Source of the DNA: Actinoplanes sp. SE50/110
Lineage (GTDB): Bacteria > Actinomycetota > Actinomycetes > Mycobacteriales > Micromonosporaceae
Reading direction: 5' to 3'
Assembly: GCF_900119315.1 (NCBI RefSeq)
Contig: NZ_LT827010.1
Span: 5,799,001-5,863,000 of the forward strand
Length of the DNA: 64,000 nt
Shown here one piece after another: positions 57,647-64,000 of this stretch (within the stretch, counting starts at the first letter, position 1; each line of letters opens with the position of its first letter). The translations under genes were made by a program, and so were the position numbers. The notes beneath the pieces were generated by a model that made no database searches, was not told where the DNA came from, and saw only the letters and a list, made by a program, of their open reading frames with translations.

Positions 57647-59938
57647 TCAGGCAGCGGTCCGCAACGACACCTGCTCCGCCGCCAGGCGCGCCGTGATCTC
57701 CTCCGGAGCCACCGGCCGCCCCAGGTGATACCCCTGGCCCATGCTGTAGCCGAGCCGGGCCAGGCGGTCGGCCTGCTCCTGGTTCTCGATCCCCTCGGCC
57801 ACCGTGTCCAGGCCGAGCGCGTCGGCGAGTTGCACCACCGCCCGGGCCACCGCCTGCCGGGCGTTCGCCGCCGGGCTGTCCGGCTCGTCCAGCTCGATGT
57901 GGTCGACGAATGATTTGTCGAGTTTGACGATCGCGGCCGGGAAGGTGCGCAGCAGGCTCAGGGAGGACTCGCCGGTGCCGAAGTCGTCGAGGGCCAGCCG
58001 GACGCCCATATCGTGCAGTTCGTGCAGCACTTTGAGGACCTGGTGGCCGCGCAGCACCGCGGACTCGGTCAGTTCCAGCACCAGGCGGGCGGCGGGCAGG
58101 CCGGTGTCGGCGAGCGCGGCCCGCACGTCGGCGACGAAGTCGGGGTCGTGCACCTGCCGGACGGAGACGTTCGGCGCGGCCTTGTCCAGCGCGTCCGGGC
58201 CGAACTCGGCGAGCCAGGCGGCGGTCTGCCGGCAGGTCTCGCGCAGCACCCAGCGGCCCAGCGGGACGATCAGCCCGGTGCGTTCGGCGGCCGGGATGAA
58301 GTCGGCCGGAGAGACCATGCCGCGCTCCGGATGTGCCCAGCGGACCAGCGCCTCGACACCGACCGTGCGGCCGGTGCGCAGGTCCACCACCGGCTGGTAG
58401 ACGAGCTTGAACTCACCGGCGTCCAGGGCCCGGCGCAGGTCGCCACCGAGCTGGGCGGCCGCCTGGGCGGGCTTCTCCATGCCGGCCGCATACCGCACCC
58501 AGTTGGCCTTGCCGCGCTGCTTGGCGGTGTGCATGGCGGCGTCCGCGTCGCGCAGCACCTGGCCGGCCGGGGCGCCCGGCGGGGCCGCCGCGATGCCGGC
58601 GCTGGCGTGCACCAGCAGACGGTGCGCGCTGATCGGCGCGGCGATCGCCGTCATGATCCGTTCGACCACCGCCTGGTCCTGGCCGGGCGCGGTGACCAGC
58701 ACCGCGAACTCGTCGCCGGCGAGCCGGGCCGGTTCGCCGTCGGCGCCGGTCGCGGCGCGCAGCGTCTCGGCGAAAGCGATCAGCAGCTCGTCGCCGACGT
58801 CGTGGCCGAGCGAGTCGTTGACCGTGTTGAAGTCGTCCAGGTCGACCAGCAGCACGGTGGCGCCGTCGGCGGCCAGCGCGGTCTCCAGCCGCTGCCGGAA
58901 CAGCACCCGGTTGCCCAGGCCGGTGAGCGAGTCGTGGGTCGCCTCGTACTTCATCCGGGCATCGGAGGCCTCCCGGTCGCGCAGCAGCCGGGCGTTGTCC
59001 CGGTTGACCACCCACTGGCGGACCGAGACGAGCGTGGTGATCAGGGCGGTTCCGCTGACGACGATCCGGCCCTCGTGGATCGCCTCGCCCACCGTGGCGC
59101 CGCCGAACAGCACATGCGCGAGCGGCACGTCGGCGGCGAGCATCGCCAGGTACGGCAGCCAGGTGCCGGAGCGGGCCGGGCGGCTCGGCGGCGCCGTGCG
59201 CTGACGGCCCACGGCCAGCGTGATCAGCACCGGCACCAGCGGCAGCAGAACCGCCTGGGCCGGAATCGAGCCGTCGACCGGGCGGGCCACCGCCAGTATC
59301 GCGAACGCGGCGGTGACCAGCCCGGTGCCGGCCACCAGGCGGATCGCGAGCCGGTCGACCGGGCCACCCGGGACGTACGACACCTTGGTGATCGCGCCGG
59401 CCGCGAACACGAACGCCAGCAGCACCACGGCGAGCACGCTGGAACTCCACCGGATCGCCCCGCTGAGCATCGGAGCCACGCCGAAGTGCCAGAGCACGGC
59501 GGCGCAGCCGAGGAACGCGATGGACCGGTCCAGCCACTGCTTGCCGCGCTCGTACCAGCTGGTGATGCCGAGTGGCACGACGGCGACCGCGGCGATCGCG
59601 GCGAGCAGGCCCAGCCCGACCGTGATCGCCGCCGACAGCGGCATCGCGGCGAAACGCGGAGCGGCCCGGAAGGCGGCGACCGCCAGGATCGTGTAGCCGA
59701 CCGTCATCAGCGCGGCGCCGCCCTCCAGCAGCAGCCAGAAGCGACGGCCGGCCGGGGGCATCGCGGTCGACCGGCGCAGCGAACGGACGGCCGCCACGGT
59801 GAGCGCCGAGCCGACCGGCATGAACACGTACGCCACCGCGAAGGTGCCGGCCGGGGCGAGGCACCACCAGACGTACCAGAGGGTGCCGAGCAGCGCGACC
59901 GCGCCCGTGAGGGCGGCCGGACGCCAGGCTCGGGTCAC
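57647..59938 (-). CDS. Membrane GGDEF-EAL protein (likely c-di-GMP phosphodiesterase)
   Basis: This 763-aa protein has a long N-terminal membrane part (about nine helices, residues 1 to 310), a GGDEF domain with a changed motif at residues 407-411 (AGDEF in RLAGDEFAVL) and an EAL domain (GVEALVRWAHP). EAL catalytic residues look intact: DDFGTGESSLSLL, VKLDKSFV, and AEGIEN. The GGDEF half may be inactive or only GTP-binding, so phosphodiesterase is the likelier net activity. The GTG overlaps the upstream cyclase stop (GTGA), so the two are translated as a pair, a c-di-GMP-making protein followed by a c-di-GMP-degrading one. Confidence 0.9.
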   Translation of the reverse strand: MTRAWRPAALTGAVALLGTLWYVWWCLAPAGTFAVAYVFMPVGSALTVAAVRSLRRSTAMPPAGRRFWLLLEGGAALMTVGYTILAVAAFRAAPRFAAMPLSAAITVGLGLLAAIAAVAVVPLGITSWYERGKQWLDRSIAFLGCAAVLWHFGVAPMLSGAIRWSSSVLAVVLLAFVFAAGAITKVSYVPGGPVDRLAIRLVAGTGLVTAAFAILAVARPVDGSIPAQAVLLPLVPVLITLAVGRQRTAPPSRPARSGTWLPYLAMLAADVPLAHVLFGGATVGEAIHEGRIVVSGTALITTLVSVRQWVVNRDNARLLRDREASDARMKYEATHDSLTGLGNRVLFRQRLETALAADGATVLLVDLDDFNTVNDSLGHDVGDELLIAFAETLRAATGADGEPARLAGDEFAVLVTAPGQDQAVVERIMTAIAAPISAHRLLVHASAGIAAAPPGAPAGQVLRDADAAMHTAKQRGKANWVRYAAGMEKPAQAAAQLGGDLRRALDAGEFKLVYQPVVDLRTGRTVGVEALVRWAHPERGMVSPADFIPAAERTGLIVPLGRWVLRETCRQTAAWLAEFGPDALDKAAPNVSVRQVHDPDFVADVRAALADTGLPAARLVLELTESAVLRGHQVLKVLHELHDMGVRLALDDFGTGESSLSLLRTFPAAIVKLDKSFVDHIELDEPDSPAANARQAVARAVVQLADALGLDTVAEGIENQEQADRLARLGYSMGQGYHLGRPVAPEEITARLAAEQVSLRTAA

Positions 59939-61770
59939 GATGCGAACTCTCGGGAGCGCTGCTTGTCGGCGTACATCCGCAGGTCGGCCAGGTGCAGCAG
60001 GTTGTCCGGCTGGTCGGCCGGCCCGGCCGCGACGCCGATGCTGGCGCCGACGGACAGCCGTTGGTCACCGATCTCCGCGGGCGCCGTCAGAGCCGCCCGC
60101 AACCGGTCCGCGATCCGGTGCGCTCCCGGCGCGCCCGCCGCGGCCAGCACCGCGAACTCGTCGCCGCCGAGCCGGGCCGGCAGGTCCCCGGGGCCGCAGC
60201 AGTCCAGCAGCCGGTCCGCCACGTGCCGCAGCACTGCGTCGCCGGTGGCGTGCCCGTGCGTGTCGTTGATCTGTTTGAACCCGTTCAGGTCGACCAGCAG
60301 CACGGCCACCTCGGACGCCCCACAGGCGGCGATCCGGCCGGTGAACTGCCGCCGGTTCGCCAGCCCGGTGAGCGCGTCGTGCCCGGCCTGGAAGCGCAGC
60401 CGTTCGCGCAGTTCCCGCTCCTCGGTCATGTCCCGGGCATTGATCACCACGCCGCCGATGCCGCGCTCCTCGATCAGGTTGACCGCGACCACCGAGAGCC
60501 AGCGCCAGCTGTCGTCCTCGTGCTGGGCGCGCAGCTCGAAGGTGCCCTTGGCGCCGGGGACGGCGAACACCCCGGTCATCTCCTCCCGGATCCGGGCCGC
60601 GTCACCCGGGTGGATCAGGTCGAACAGGCTGCGGCCCAGGTAGTCGTCGACCGAGCCGCCGATGATCCGCTCCACGGCCGGGTTCAGGTAGCGCACCACG
60701 CCCTCGGTGCCGAGGATCGCGGTGATGTCCGAGGCGTGCCGCAGCAGCGCGTCCTGCCGGCGCTCGCGGCGGCGGATCTCGGCCAGGCTCTCGTCCAGCT
60801 GGTCGAGCAGCGTGTTGTTCTCCGCCAGGGCGAGCATCTGCCGGGCCACCACCAGGGTGACGTTGAGCAGCAGGCCGATCAGCGCGCCCCAGGCGGACAC
60901 CCCGAGACCCTCGACGAGCAGCACCACCAGCAGGATCGCCACGCACAGCACGGTGCCCAGGTAGGGCAGCGAGCTGTACCGGCGCCGGGTGCCGGACCGC
61001 CGCTCGGGCGCCCGCTGCCGGGCCCGCACGGCCAGCGTGTGCAGCCGCGGGGTGTGCAGCGTGAGCAGGCAGGGGAACAGGATCAGCAGGGCCGGCACGG
61101 TGACACCCTGGATGCTGCCGCTGGGCAGCAGGGCGTTGCCGACCGCCTGCACGGCGGCGCCCGCCACGATGGTGATCGCGGCCGGCAGGGCGATCGGGCT
61201 GCTGCCGCCGAGCCCGAGCTTGACCGCGAGGAAACCGCCGATCAGCAGCACGCCGCAGCCGAACGTGGCGGCGGCGTACCCCATCGCGCCGGCCTGGGCG
61301 ACGCCGGGCCGGGTGAGCAGGCACCAGACGGCGACGCCGGCCGCGCTGTACACGATCGCCGCGTCCAGGGCGACCCGGATCCGGGTGCCGCGCGACCACA
61401 GATGGCCGGGATGTCGCAGGCCGGCGACGCACATCAGGATCACGCCGAGCACGCCCAGCAGGCTCTGCACCGGATGCAGGCGGAAGACGCTGCCGCCCGG
61501 GGTGGCGAGCACCGACGCGAGCTGCACGGTGTCGCCGACGGCGAACAACAGACCGGCGGCCGCCATCGCCCGCCAGAACCGGGCGTTCGCCGCGGGCGAA
61601 CCCGGCAGCCGGCTGGCCTGCCGGCTCAGCGCGGCCATGCCCAGGTCGGTGAGCGGGGCGACGATCCAGCAGAGGATCAGCCGCTCGCGGTCGGTGCCCA
61701 GGCCGACGACGTACGGGGTCAACACCAGCAGGGACAGCAGCGTGATCGGCACCAGCACGCGGTCGCGCAC
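59935..61770 (-). CDS. Membrane PAS-GGDEF diguanylate cyclase
   Basis: This 611-aa protein has about nine membrane helices (residues 1 to 310), a coiled linker (ENNTLLDQLDESLAEIRRRERRQ), a PAS domain (ITAILGTEGVVRYLNPAVERIIGGSVDDYLG) and a GGDEF domain with an intact motif at residues 535-539 (RLGGDEFAVL). No RxxD inhibitory site precedes it (GPGD instead). The GTG start is supported by GGGGGAGGAGTCCGC. The downstream GGDEF-EAL gene overlaps its stop. The shared membrane architecture suggests the two sense related signals. Confidence 0.9.
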   Translation of the reverse strand: MRDRVLVPITLLSLLVLTPYVVGLGTDRERLILCWIVAPLTDLGMAALSRQASRLPGSPAANARFWRAMAAAGLLFAVGDTVQLASVLATPGGSVFRLHPVQSLLGVLGVILMCVAGLRHPGHLWSRGTRIRVALDAAIVYSAAGVAVWCLLTRPGVAQAGAMGYAAATFGCGVLLIGGFLAVKLGLGGSSPIALPAAITIVAGAAVQAVGNALLPSGSIQGVTVPALLILFPCLLTLHTPRLHTLAVRARQRAPERRSGTRRRYSSLPYLGTVLCVAILLVVLLVEGLGVSAWGALIGLLLNVTLVVARQMLALAENNTLLDQLDESLAEIRRRERRQDALLRHASDITAILGTEGVVRYLNPAVERIIGGSVDDYLGRSLFDLIHPGDAARIREEMTGVFAVPGAKGTFELRAQHEDDSWRWLSVVAVNLIEERGIGGVVINARDMTEERELRERLRFQAGHDALTGLANRRQFTGRIAACGASEVAVLLVDLNGFKQINDTHGHATGDAVLRHVADRLLDCCGPGDLPARLGGDEFAVLAAAGAPGAHRIADRLRAALTAPAEIGDQRLSVGASIGVAAGPADQPDNLLHLADLRMYADKQRSREFAS

Positions 61771-61868
61771 GCGGACTCCTCCCCCGGTATCGGTCTGCTT
61801 TCTCGTTTGCAGCCATCGGCCGGATCGGCCGCGCTATTAGCGTTTGGCGGCGGTGCACCCGGAAACGG

Positions 61869-61906
61869 GTCCGCGCCAGGGCGGTGGGCACCACCCTGGC
61901 GCGGAC
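61869..61906 (-). terminator. Terminator after the DUF5666-like gene
   Basis: A perfect 13-bp stem (61869-61881 with 61894-61906) lies 7 nt beyond the stop at 61914, on the leftward strand. Confidence 0.75.
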
Positions 61907-61913
61907 GCGTCGA

Positions 61914-62564
61914 TCAGCTGGGGCTGTCGGTGGGGTCCGGGGTATCCGTCGGGGACGGGCTGTCGCTCGGCGACGGGGTAGCGCTGCCGCTGGGCGACGG
62001 GCTGACACTCGGCGACGGGGAAGCGCTGCCGCTGGGTGACGGCGTCGCCGTCGGCGACGGGGTGGGCGTCGCGCTGCCGCTGGGCGACGGCGCCGGCTTG
62101 GGGCGGCCGGAACGGAGGGTGGCCTCGATCTGCACCGCGGTGTAGACCGTGTCGACCCGGGTGCCCGAAACCTCGAGCTTCGCCCCGGCGGCCAGCGCGG
62201 TGGCCGCGACCCGCTTGCCGTTGAGCCGGATCCGGGTGGCGCTGGTCACGGCGAAGGTGACGGTACGGCCGCGGACGTCCTTGGTGCCGCCCTTGACCGC
62301 GACGGTGACCGACGCGGCGTCGGCCGCGGTGACCGTGCCCTCGGCGGCGAAGGCGACCTTCTTGGACCTGGCCTTGTCGCCGCCCTTGTTGCTGTTGTCG
62401 CCGCCCTTGTTGCCGGCGTTGCCGTTGCCCTTGTTGTCGTTTCTGTCATCGCCGTGTTTGCTGACCGCCGGCGATTTCGCGAAGGCCGCGACGTCGGTGA
62501 CGACGGCCGGGGCGGTGACGGCGGCGGCCATGGCGACGGCTACGGCGATTCGGCGCATACGCAT
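61914..62564 (-). CDS. Secreted DUF5666-like protein with Pro/Ser-rich tail
   Basis: This 216-aa protein has a signal peptide (MRMRRIAVAVAMAAAVTAPAVVTDVAAFA), a Lys/Asn/Gly-rich stretch (DNKGNGNAGNKGGDNSNKGGDKARSKK), and a DUF5666-like beta-domain: EGTVTAADAASVTVAVKGG, RTVTFAVTSATRIRLNGKRV and ALAAGAKLEVSGTRVDTVYTAVQI. A Ser/Pro/Thr repeat tail (PSPSGSATPTPSPTATPSPSG) follows. AGGAG precedes the first ATG; a second in-frame ATG is 6 bp later. Upstream DNA includes a run of nine G residues at 62585-62593. Possible cell-surface role; function unknown. Confidence 0.75.
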   Translation of the reverse strand: MRMRRIAVAVAMAAAVTAPAVVTDVAAFAKSPAVSKHGDDRNDNKGNGNAGNKGGDNSNKGGDKARSKKVAFAAEGTVTAADAASVTVAVKGGTKDVRGRTVTFAVTSATRIRLNGKRVAATALAAGAKLEVSGTRVDTVYTAVQIEATLRSGRPKPAPSPSGSATPTPSPTATPSPSGSASPSPSVSPSPSGSATPSPSDSPSPTDTPDPTDSPS

Positions 62565-62584
62565 CGGGTGGTACTCCTGACCGT

Positions 62585-62593
62585 GGGGGGGGG
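62585..62593. repeat. G9 homopolymer in the DUF5666-like promoter zone
   Basis: A run of nine G on the plus strand (C on the coding strand) lies 21-29 bp before the gene start. Such runs are prone to slippage and may change promoter or UTR length. Confidence 0.7.
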
Positions 62594-62660
62594 ATTGATC
62601 TCTACGATGCGCCGTCCCGGTTCCGGTCCGGTGCGCGGCCGGGTGCGGATCGGTTGCCGG

Positions 62661-62690
62661 TTGACACGGAGGTCCGCACTGGGCGAATGT
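62661..62690 (+). promoter_or_regulatory. -35/-10 promoter for the terminal kinase gene
   Basis: TTGACA (62661-62666) is followed by 18 nt and GAATGT (62685-62690), with the ATG 6 nt further. This gives a leaderless transcript beginning near the start codon. Confidence 0.55.
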
Positions 62691-62696
62691 TCCGGC

Positions 62697-64000
62697 ATGC
62701 ACGATGTCTGGCCGGCTCCCGGTGCCCTTCTGGTATCGCGGTACCGCCTCGTGACCTTGCTGGAAACGGGCGGGATGGCCCAGGTCTGGCGGGCCACCGA
62801 CGAGCTGCTCGACCGCCCCGTCGCGGTCAAGTTGCCGGCCGGCGACATCCGGGCCGCCCACCTCGCCTGGCGGGAGGCGCGGCTCGCGGCGCGGCTCTCC
62901 CATCCGGGGATCGCGGCCGTGCACGACTACCGGGAGGCGGTCCGCCCGGACGGCTCGGTGGTCCCGTTCGTCGTGATGGAGCTGCTGGCCGGCGAGACCG
63001 TGGCGGCCCGGCTCTGTGACGGCCCGATCCCGTGGCCGGCCGCCGCCGCGGTGGGCGCCGCGGTCGCCGGAGCGCTGGCCGCCGCGCACGCCGCCGGGGT
63101 GGTGCACCGCGACATCAAGCCGGGCAACGTGATGCTCTGCAACGGTGGCGTGAAGCTGCTCGACTTCGGGATCAGCGCGGCCGCCGGGGAGCCGGACGAC
63201 GACGACACCGGGGCCACCTTCGGCACCCCGGCGTACGCGGCGCCGGAGCGCCTGGACGGCAAGCCGGCCGAGCCGGCCACCGACCTGTACGGGCTGGGCG
63301 TGCTGCTGTTCGAGATGGTGGCCGGGGAGCCGCCGTACAGTGTGGACACCTGGGAGGAGCTGGCGGTGGCCCGGCAGACCGGGCCCACGCCGCTGCCGGG
63401 CGGGCTGCCCGCCCCGCTGACCGATCTGATCCACCGCTGTCTGGACGACGACCCGGAGTGCCGCCCGTCGGCCGCCGAGGCGTGGAAGGTGCTGGCCGAG
63501 CTGGCTCCGGCGGAGAACAAGAAGACGCCGACGGTGCCGCTGCCCGGCGCCCGGCCGGCCGGGGCGGCCCGGGTGCCGGCCCTCAACCCGCCGCCGGTCC
63601 GGGCCACCCGCGGTCGCAAGATCGCGGTGGGGGCGGCGCTGGGTGCCACCGCGATCGCCTTCCTGGCGCTGGTGCACGTGGTGTCGCAGTCGGGCGACGA
63701 TCTGGCGCAGCCGCCGCCGGCCGCGCCGGTCGCGCCGTCCGTGCCGGCGACGTCGGCCGCCTCGTCACCTTCGCCGCGGCCGGCGACGACTCCGCCGACG
63801 GTGGCGAAGAGGGCGGCGCCGACGCTCACCGTGGACGTGGCGCTGCAACGGGTGGAGGCCGCGGTCGATCGGGGCGAGCGGACCGGCGAGATCCGCGGGG
63901 ACGTCGCGCAGGATTTCCGGAACCTCCTGGGGCAGCTCGCCACTCAGGACAATCCCGACATCCGCGGGCAGGTGGATCTGTTGCGCAAGAAGGTCCGCCA
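62697..64000 (+). CDS. Ser/Thr protein kinase (partial, cut by window end)
   Basis: The reading frame stays open to the window end, so at least 434 residues are visible. The kinase domain has LETGGMAQVWRATD, the Lys in VAVKLP, the HRD motif HRDIKPGNV with D139, DFG with D156 and APERLDG. A basic stop-transfer region (TRGRKIAVG) leads to one membrane helix (ALGATAIAFLALVHVV). The outside part starts Pro/Ser-rich and then turns helical (VDVALQRVEAAVDRGERTGEI). It is a PknB-type sensor kinase, not a pseudokinase. The -35/-10 pair and missing Shine-Dalgarno suggest a leaderless start. Confidence 0.88.
   Translation, partial: MHDVWPAPGALLVSRYRLVTLLETGGMAQVWRATDELLDRPVAVKLPAGDIRAAHLAWREARLAARLSHPGIAAVHDYREAVRPDGSVVPFVVMELLAGETVAARLCDGPIPWPAAAAVGAAVAGALAAAHAAGVVHRDIKPGNVMLCNGGVKLLDFGISAAAGEPDDDDTGATFGTPAYAAPERLDGKPAEPATDLYGLGVLLFEMVAGEPPYSVDTWEELAVARQTGPTPLPGGLPAPLTDLIHRCLDDDPECRPSAAEAWKVLAELAPAENKKTPTVPLPGARPAGAARVPALNPPPVRATRGRKIAVGAALGATAIAFLALVHVVSQSGDDLAQPPPAAPVAPSVPATSAASSPSPRPATTPPTVAKRAAPTLTVDVALQRVEAAVDRGERTGEIRGDVAQDFRNLLGQLATQDNPDIRGQVDLLRKKVR

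Noticed and set aside
57647..59938. Treating the AGDEF protein as an active cyclase
   Set aside because: The first Gly of GGDEF is Ala; activity is possible but the intact EAL makes phosphodiesterase the safer call.
62565..63677. Long minus-strand extension upstream of the DUF5666-like start
   Set aside because: It is antisense to the kinase gene; a signal peptide and AGGAG point to the start at 62564.
1..64000. tRNA, rRNA, transposase or phage genes
   Set aside because: No T-loop, rRNA, transposase or phage protein patterns were seen by reading; a dedicated tRNA search could still find a missed one.

Overview
This window looks like chromosomal DNA from a high-GC actinomycete of the Micromonosporaceae/Actinoplanes type. 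The evidence is very high GC with strong third-position bias, GTG and TTG starts, an intact GlgE trehalose-to-glucan operon, a PpgK-type polyphosphate glucokinase, a SigB/SigF-type stress sigma factor, PP2C/Ser-Thr kinase signalling, a CBM2-GH6 cellulase behind a CebR-type operator, and several genes with a -10-like hexamer 6-9 nt before the start codon and no Shine-Dalgarno (leaderless type). The genus is an inference. I see no tRNA, rRNA, transposase, phage gene or CRISPR array. The window reads as mostly ordinary chromosome with an accessory flavour.

Layout. 1-1582: 50-bp tandem repeats, one small gene and about 960 bp of apparently non-coding, repeat-bearing DNA. 1583-8000: secreted LamG-like protein, small unknown protein, HrpA helicase, LCP ligase. 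8076-14500: response regulator and convergent CHASE-type histidine kinase, SH3b-glucosaminidase, PAP2 phosphatase, general-stress membrane protein, SigB/F-type sigma factor. 14745-16913: polyphosphate glucokinase, PPOX/F420-type oxidoreductase, a strongly folded intergenic segment, an unknown protein. 17338-24557: glgE-treS-mak-glgB, a complete route from trehalose through maltose and maltose-1-phosphate to branched alpha-glucan. 24607-31896: DUF4240, GNAT, PP2C, Tex, Ser/Thr kinase, PspC and a small PEGA-like protein. 31907-35687: a three-gene redox operon (bis-haem ferric-reductase-like membrane protein, NuoF-like flavin/Fe-S protein with a fused ferredoxin, TlpA-like lipoprotein).

36042-42163: membrane-anchored secreted protein, DUF3455 protein with 18-bp repeats, a PP2C gene apparently frameshifted in a G-run of a 33-bp repeat, the GH6 cellulase, and an ECF sigma factor with a repeat tail coupled to a single-pass membrane protein. 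42286-48331: GAF-GGDEF cyclase, small secreted protein, HAD phosphatase, and a fused alpha-beta glycyl-tRNA synthetase. 48558-54632: NarL-type two-component system with a DUF2306 membrane protein, Tat-exported glycerophosphodiesterase, and a PiT phosphate transporter with a small membrane partner. 54959-64000: unknown helical protein, SCO6745-family protein coupled to an unknown protein, a coupled pair of membrane c-di-GMP enzymes, a DUF5666-like secreted protein, and a Ser/Thr kinase cut by the window end.

The recurring themes are phosphorylation signalling (two Ser/Thr kinases, two PP2C phosphatases, two two-component systems), c-di-GMP turnover (three GGDEF proteins), stress and storage-glucan metabolism, and in-frame minisatellites inside coding sequences. 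The least explained items are the split redox operon, the PP2C frameshift in a repeat, the large inverted repeats at 16064-16331 and the fused GlyRS.
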